From the NCBI GenBank assembly GCA_041687475.1, contig JAWLBW010000059.1, positions 1 through 18,405 on the forward strand: a stretch of 18,405 nt of DNA. The letters run 5' to 3'. Below the pieces are notes generated by a model, which saw nothing but the letters and a program-made list of their open reading frames with translations, was not told the origin of the DNA and did not search any database. The stretch is from JAWLBW01 sp041687475 (GTDB lineage Bacteria; J088; JAWLBW01). This document shows positions 14,733 to 18,405 of this stretch, piece by piece. Within the stretch, counting starts at the first letter, position 1, and each line of letters opens with the position of its first letter. The position numbers were made by a program, and so were the translations under genes.

Positions 14733-15791
14733 TCAGGCCAGCGCTTCGACGTAGCGGGCCAGGGCGCGCAGGCCTGCCAGGCTTTCGTGACGGGACAGGT
14801 TCTTTCTGACGTAGGCAAGCGTGCGGGGAATGTCGGCCAGAAACTTCGGGTTTCCCTTGACCATGTTGATGTAGTCGAACCGCCCGGCGGCCTTCAGGTT
14901 GCGCTGTACGCTTACCAGGTCGAACCACTCGCGGAACTCATCGCTGCCCCACCGCCCGACACCCTGCCCTTCGGCACCCAGGCGATATCGCTCGACAAGC
15001 CGGTCGATGGCTCCGTCGTCAAGGGCGATATAGCTGTCGCGCAGCAGCGACGCCAGATCGTAGGGGGCGGGCCCCAGGAGCGCATCCTGAAAATCGATGA
15101 TGGCAAGCCCGTCGGGGGCGACCATCAGATTGCGTGAGTGATAATCACGGTGCACGAGCACCTCGGGCATTGCGGCAATGCGTTCACTCAAAACGCGAAA
15201 GGTCTCGTCAAGCGACTTGCGATCGTCGGCGGCGACCTCAATGCCCTTCTTTTCGATGCCGTACTCGAGAAAGTGATGAAACTCCCAGTACAGCAGGTCT
15301 ACGTCGAAGCGCCGGCGAAAACCGAGAAAACTCTCGTCACGATCGCGGCACGCGGCCGCCTGCATGGCAACCAGGTGATCGACGGCCGAAGCGTAAACGG
15401 CCTCGCGTGCGTCGTTGTCGAGGCCGCCCACATGCTCGAGCAGCGTAAGGTCGCCCAGGTCTTCGAGCAGTAGAACGCCTTCGTGCTGGCCGTCATACAG
15501 GAGACGAGGCACCGGAAGACCGTGACGCTCGAAATATCGCAATACGTTTACAAAGGGAAGCTCGACGATGACGCCGGTATCTTTTGAAATCTCTTCGGCG
15601 GCCTTGTGCGGGTCGGCATCGGCCAGCACCATGGCGATGACCGACGCGCCCCCACCGACGACCCGGTAATAGACACGATTCGACGCGTCGCCGGGCAGGC
15701 GCGTGACCGCGATGTCTGCACCTTCGGCAACGTGTTCGCCGAACAGACGTTCGAGCCTTTCTTCGATACCCTGCGTATTCACCTGTGACAT
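14733..15791 (-). CDS. AmgK-like sugar kinase (aminoglycoside phosphotransferase fold)
   Basis: This 352-residue protein has the aminoglycoside-phosphotransferase kinase fold. VLLLEDLGDLTLL (106-118) is the hinge region, HRDYHSRNLM (214-223) the catalytic loop with Asp216 and Asn221, and IIDFQDALLGPAPYDLASLL (231-250) the metal-binding loop with Asp233. The RDYHSRNLM and DFQDALLGP wording and the VQRNLKAAG helix match AmgK, the anomeric MurNAc/GlcNAc kinase of Pseudomonas cell-wall recycling, better than antibiotic kinases. The substrate is inferred only. I chose the ATG at 15791, preceded by GAGGAG although only 2-3 nt away. An upstream ATG at 15827 would add 12 residues with weak signals. 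It follows mobA by about 87 nt on the same strand. Confidence 0.82.
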   Translation of the reverse strand: MSQVNTQGIEERLERLFGEHVAEGADIAVTRLPGDASNRVYYRVVGGGASVIAMVLADADPHKAAEEISKDTGVIVELPFVNVLRYFERHGLPVPRLLYDGQHEGVLLLEDLGDLTLLEHVGGLDNDAREAVYASAVDHLVAMQAAACRDRDESFLGFRRRFDVDLLYWEFHHFLEYGIEKKGIEVAADDRKSLDETFRVLSERIAAMPEVLVHRDYHSRNLMVAPDGLAIIDFQDALLGPAPYDLASLLRDSYIALDDGAIDRLVERYRLGAEGQGVGRWGSDEFREWFDLVSVQRNLKAAGRFDYINMVKGNPKFLADIPRTLAYVRKNLSRHESLAGLRALARYVEALA

Positions 15792-15878
15792 TTCTCCTCG
15801 ACGCCGGAAACCGCCGGCTCCATCCATTCTACCGGAGTCTCACCCCTGCATGCACGGCGATGCGGCGACCGCTCGCAA

Positions 15879-16496
15879 TCAGCTGAGGGGCGGACGCCCG
15901 GCCGCCTCCAGGGCATACCGGCGATACGCCTCGGAGGTGTTCAGGTTCACGAAGGTGCGCATGTCGGGGTCGACCCGACCCACGCGGTCTTCCGACACTT
16001 CCTTGACGCGTATTTCCTTGAAGAGCTCGGCCATGTCGTACTCGCGCCGCGCCAGAAGCCGGTCGACGGCAAAGAGCACATCGCGGCGATACAGGCCCGG
16101 CATGGCCAACGTCGAACCGTCGACCCGGAAGAGAACGGCCTGTACCTTCGGGTCCCAGTTTTCGACGAGCAGCGACAGGGCCTCGGGGCTGACGAACGGC
16201 ATGTCGCAGGCCAGCAGCAACAGCAGCGCATCGCGTTCGATACCCAGCAGCGCGGTTTCAAGCCCGCCCAACGGCCCTATGCCCGCATGCCTGTCGGTAT
16301 CGCAGGGCACGCCCAATTTGCGGTACGGAGCGGCATCGGGGGCCACCAGCATGACCTGCGAGGCCACTTGACGGGCACGCTCGGCTACATGCAGCGCGAG
16401 GGGTTTGTCGCCCAGGGGCAGCAGGGCCTTGTCGTGCCCGACCCGACGGCTGAAGCCCCCGGAAAGAATGGCGGCGTAAATCTTAGGCGTGCTCAT
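15879..16496 (-). CDS. mobA: Molybdenum cofactor guanylyltransferase (MobA-type)
   Basis: MobA adds GMP to molybdopterin to make the MGD cofactor of the DMSO-reductase enzyme family. The 205-residue protein has the nucleotide-binding LSGGFSRRVGHDKALLPL (11-28), GPLGGLETAL (74-83), ACDMPF (96-101) with the metal-binding Asp, and the C-terminal FVNLNTSEAY (182-191), which corresponds to the F-x-N-x-NTP motif of MobA. The Met of the usual RMG is Val here (RRVG), a mild departure. I chose the ATG at 16496 because it overlaps the trmFO stop as ATGA; an ATG at 16517 would add seven residues. No molybdoenzyme lies in the window. A different nucleotidyltransferase substrate, such as a sugar phosphate for the AmgK-like neighbour, is possible but less likely. 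Confidence 0.85.
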   Translation of the reverse strand: MSTPKIYAAILSGGFSRRVGHDKALLPLGDKPLALHVAERARQVASQVMLVAPDAAPYRKLGVPCDTDRHAGIGPLGGLETALLGIERDALLLLLACDMPFVSPEALSLLVENWDPKVQAVLFRVDGSTLAMPGLYRRDVLFAVDRLLARREYDMAELFKEIRVKEVSEDRVGRVDPDMRTFVNLNTSEAYRRYALEAAGRPPLS

Positions 16497-17806
16497 GCGA
16501 TTCGTACCGTCTGCCATGCCGCCATGTCGCGCTGGGCGCGCTCGGCAAGGGCTTCTCTGCGTTTGTCTTTACGAACCCGCTGCTCGAGGGGCTCCATGAT
16601 GCCGAAATTTACATTCATCGGTTGAAAATGCTCGGGAGAACTTTCGGTAATGTGGCGAATCAGGCCCCCCATGGCCGTTGTCGGCGGCGGCGCCTGCCAT
16701 TCCTGGTTCTTCAGGCGGGCCGCACCCGCCAGACCGGCCAGCAGTCCGCTGGCGGCCGACTCGACATACCCCTCGACACCGGTAATCTGACCGGCGAAGA
16801 ATATGCCCGGGGCCTCGCGCAGCTCCTGGGCCGACGTCAGCAGGCGGGGCGAGTTGATGAAAGTATTACGGTGCACGCTGCCGAGCCGCACGAACTCGGC
16901 GTTTTCAAGACCGGGAATCATGCGGAAAATGCGCTTCTGCTCGGGATACTTCAGCTTGGTCTGAAAGCCGACCAGGTTCCACAGCTGTCCGTGCTTGTCT
17001 TCGCGGCGCAACTGCACCACGGCGTGGGGACGCTTGCCCGTGCGCGGGTCGGTAAGACCGACCGGCTTCATCGGACCGAACGCCAGCGTCTGACGGCCGC
17101 GCTCGGCCATGTCTTCGATGGGCAGGCAGCCTTCGAACGGACGCAGGTTTTCGAACGAGCGAAACTCGACCTTCTCTGCCTCGAGCAGCGCGTCGATGAA
17201 GGCGTTGTACTCGTCTTCGTTCATCGGACAGTTCAGATAATCGTCGCCGCCGCCCTTGCCGTACCGGCTCGCCGCAAAAATACGGTCCATATTCAGCGAC
17301 TCGGCGTCGATGATGGGCGCAATCGCGTCGTAGAACGAAAGGTACTGGCCCCCCAATATTTCCTGCAGCGACTCGGTCAGCGCGTCGGACGTCAGCGGCC
17401 CCGTGGCCACGATGACCGGCCGGGTATCGGGCAGTGCGGCCTGTTCCGAACGAACGAAGGTGATGAGCGGATGTTCTTCAAGACGCTTCGTGACCGCTTC
17501 GCTGAAGAGCACGCGATCGATGGCCAGGGCCCCGCCCGCAGGCACCGAATGGGTACGGCCTTCTTCAATGATGATGGACCCGAGCGACGCCATTTCGCGC
17601 TTCAAAAGTCCGACCGCCTGCGTGATTTCATCGCCGCGAAATGAGTTCGAGCAGACGAGCTCGGCGCAGCCGGGCAATTTATGCGCCGGCGAAAAGCGCT
17701 CGGGTTTCTGTTCGTATACGGTGACCGCGATGCCCTGTCGGGCAAGCTGCCACGCCGCTTCCGAACCCGCAAGCCCGGCGCCGATTACAGCTGCTTTCAA
17801 CTCCAT
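16493..17806 (-). CDS. trmFO: Folate/FAD-dependent tRNA (uracil-54-C5) methyltransferase
   Basis: TrmFO makes ribothymidine at position 54 of tRNA using methylene-tetrahydrofolate and FADH2, in place of SAM-dependent TrmA. The 437-residue length is standard. The protein shows the FAD-binding GAGLAGSEAAWQ (9-20), CAELVCSNSFRGDEI with the conserved Cys52 (47-61), VIVATGPLTSD (131-141), DAIAPIID (160-167) and FEGCLPIEDMAERG with the second catalytic Cys227 (224-237). The ATG at 17806 gives the family N-terminus; no Shine-Dalgarno precedes it. It heads the unit trmFO-mobA-amgK and overlaps mobA by 4 nt. Presence of TrmFO argues against a gammaproteobacterial host. Confidence 0.97.
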   Translation of the reverse strand: MELKAAVIGAGLAGSEAAWQLARQGIAVTVYEQKPERFSPAHKLPGCAELVCSNSFRGDEITQAVGLLKREMASLGSIIIEEGRTHSVPAGGALAIDRVLFSEAVTKRLEEHPLITFVRSEQAALPDTRPVIVATGPLTSDALTESLQEILGGQYLSFYDAIAPIIDAESLNMDRIFAASRYGKGGGDDYLNCPMNEDEYNAFIDALLEAEKVEFRSFENLRPFEGCLPIEDMAERGRQTLAFGPMKPVGLTDPRTGKRPHAVVQLRREDKHGQLWNLVGFQTKLKYPEQKRIFRMIPGLENAEFVRLGSVHRNTFINSPRLLTSAQELREAPGIFFAGQITGVEGYVESAASGLLAGLAGAARLKNQEWQAPPPTTAMGGLIRHITESSPEHFQPMNVNFGIMEPLEQRVRKDKRREALAERAQRDMAAWQTVRIA

Positions 17807-17860
17807 GAAAATTGAACTTGTCTAAAGGGGAAAAAGTAGGAAATCGCTTGTGGAATTGTT

Positions 17861-17890
17861 AGTTTCTCTTTTGTCTGCAACCTTTGTCAA
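17861..17890 (-). promoter_or_regulatory. Possible promoter of trmFO
   Basis: A perfect TTGACA lies at 17890-17885 on the minus strand, with GAAACT (3 of 6 to TATAAT) 18 bp downstream at 17866-17861. It would give a leader of about 48 nt. The -10 box is weak, so the call is tentative. Confidence 0.4.
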
Positions 17891-17954
17891 GGCGGCCAAC
17901 CCCGCGGCAGCACCGGCCCTGCACCATGCACCCGCCCTGCCCCGGCGATGAATT

Positions 17955-17983
17955 TTGCCGCCCGCCCCCACGGCGATTATACT
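17955..17983 (+). promoter_or_regulatory. Predicted leaderless promoter of the NUDIX gene
   Basis: TTGCCG (17955-17960), 17 bp, then TATACT (17978-17983) form a good sigma-70-type promoter. Exactly six bases (GGAAGA) separate the -10 box from the ATG at 17990, so transcription should start at the start codon. The GGAAGA abuts the ATG and is too close to act as a Shine-Dalgarno. Confidence 0.6.
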
Positions 17984-17989
17984 GGAAGA

Positions 17990-18405
17990 ATGGAACAGCC
18001 CATTCTGCCGGCCTCGACCCTGGTTCTGCTGCGCCCCGAAACGCGCGGCTTTTCGGCATTGCTCATGCAGCGCCCTTCGCGCAGCTCGTTCATGGGCGGC
18101 ATGCACGTATTTCCGGGCGGTAAGGTCGATGCGGTCGATGGCCGATATTCTACAGATGACTGCGTAGCGGCATGCCGGCCGAGAATGGGGGTTTCCGAAG
18201 CCGATGCGGCGGCCCTGGTAAGCGCAGCCGTTCGCGAAACCTTCGAGGAAATGGGCCTGCTCATCGGCGCTGTCGGCGACGAAGACGCCCTCGATAAGGC
18301 GCGCGCCCGGCTGAACGACGACGTGGCCTTCTGGGGCGATTTCTGCACGTCATTTCAGAGGGAAGCGGCCAAGCTCGTTTACTTCGACCACTGGATTACG
18401 CCCAC
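17990..18405 (+). CDS. NUDIX hydrolase, NUDT19-like, 3' end outside the window
   Basis: The first 138 codons are visible and the frame is open at the right edge. NUDIX hydrolases cleave nucleoside diphosphates linked to another moiety, using Mg2+. The box is split: FPGGKVD at 41-47 carries the Gly-Gly, and the REtfEE part, AVRETFEEMGLL with Glu83, Glu86 and Glu87, lies at 80-91. The stretch between is longer than in a standard box. The preceding SSFMGGMHVFPGG and the following YFDHWITP resemble NUDT19-type enzymes, which cleave CoA and acyl-CoA diphosphates in mammals. The substrate here is unknown, though a CoA-related role would suit the beta-oxidation genes elsewhere in the window. The start is fixed by the TATACT box 6 nt upstream. 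It is divergent from trmFO. Confidence 0.85.
   Translation, partial: MEQPILPASTLVLLRPETRGFSALLMQRPSRSSFMGGMHVFPGGKVDAVDGRYSTDDCVAACRPRMGVSEADAAALVSAAVRETFEEMGLLIGAVGDEDALDKARARLNDDVAFWGDFCTSFQREAAKLVYFDHWITP

Noticed and set aside
14733..15791. Aminoglycoside resistance gene
   Set aside because: The kinase-fold motifs match AmgK-type sugar kinases better, and the gene sits with trmFO and mobA with no mobile-element context.

Overview
The window is 18.4 kb of GC-rich bacterial DNA carrying 14 genes I can support, ten of them in head-to-tail groups on the minus strand. There is no rRNA, tRNA, CRISPR array or prophage. TrmFO, a FadR-type TetR regulator, a menaquinone-linked FadF/EtfD-type oxidoreductase, an AmgK-like sugar kinase and a TlpA-like membrane thioredoxin fit a GC-rich, respiring, probably Gram-negative bacterium outside the Gammaproteobacteria. 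I cannot name a phylum from this sequence.

Layout, left to right. 1-232: a dense array of palindromic repeats. 243-1364 (minus): a TPR-rich protein of unknown function. 1383-2055: a gene-free stretch with a possible small mobile-element relic, a repeated GGGTGGAAGCAG block and a strong terminator. 2081-9824 (all minus): a fatty-acid oxidation region. Read in the transcribed direction it is fadR (TetR), acyl-CoA dehydrogenase, etfB, etfA, a metallo-beta-lactamase-fold hydrolase, an alpha/beta hydrolase and fadF. 9993-11391 (minus): murI followed by a TlpA-like thioredoxin. 11497-14614 (plus): a small four-helix membrane protein followed by a 910-residue protein with a divergent class III nucleotidyl-cyclase-like core split by a coiled coil. 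14733-17806 (minus): trmFO, mobA and an amgK-like kinase. 17990 to the right edge (plus): a NUDT19-like NUDIX hydrolase cut off by the window.

The clearest functional unit is the beta-oxidation electron path. The acyl-CoA dehydrogenase reduces ETF (EtfAB), and the membrane Fe-S protein FadF would pass the electrons to the quinone pool. The FadR-like repressor would control at least fadR and acd from a near-perfect TGAATGA-N4-TCATTCA operator placed at the predicted transcription start, just downstream of a TTGACA/TACCCT promoter.

Two other observations stand out. First, genes that appear to head transcription units lack a Shine-Dalgarno sequence, and two of them (the TPR gene and the NUDIX gene) have a -10 box exactly 6 nt before the ATG, as in leaderless promoters. 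Most genes inside operons have good AGGAG-type sites. Second, the 910-residue protein keeps residues at all four main cyclase catalytic positions (Asp, Asp, Asn, Arg) despite heavy divergence and a large coiled-coil insertion. It is the best candidate here for an undescribed system.
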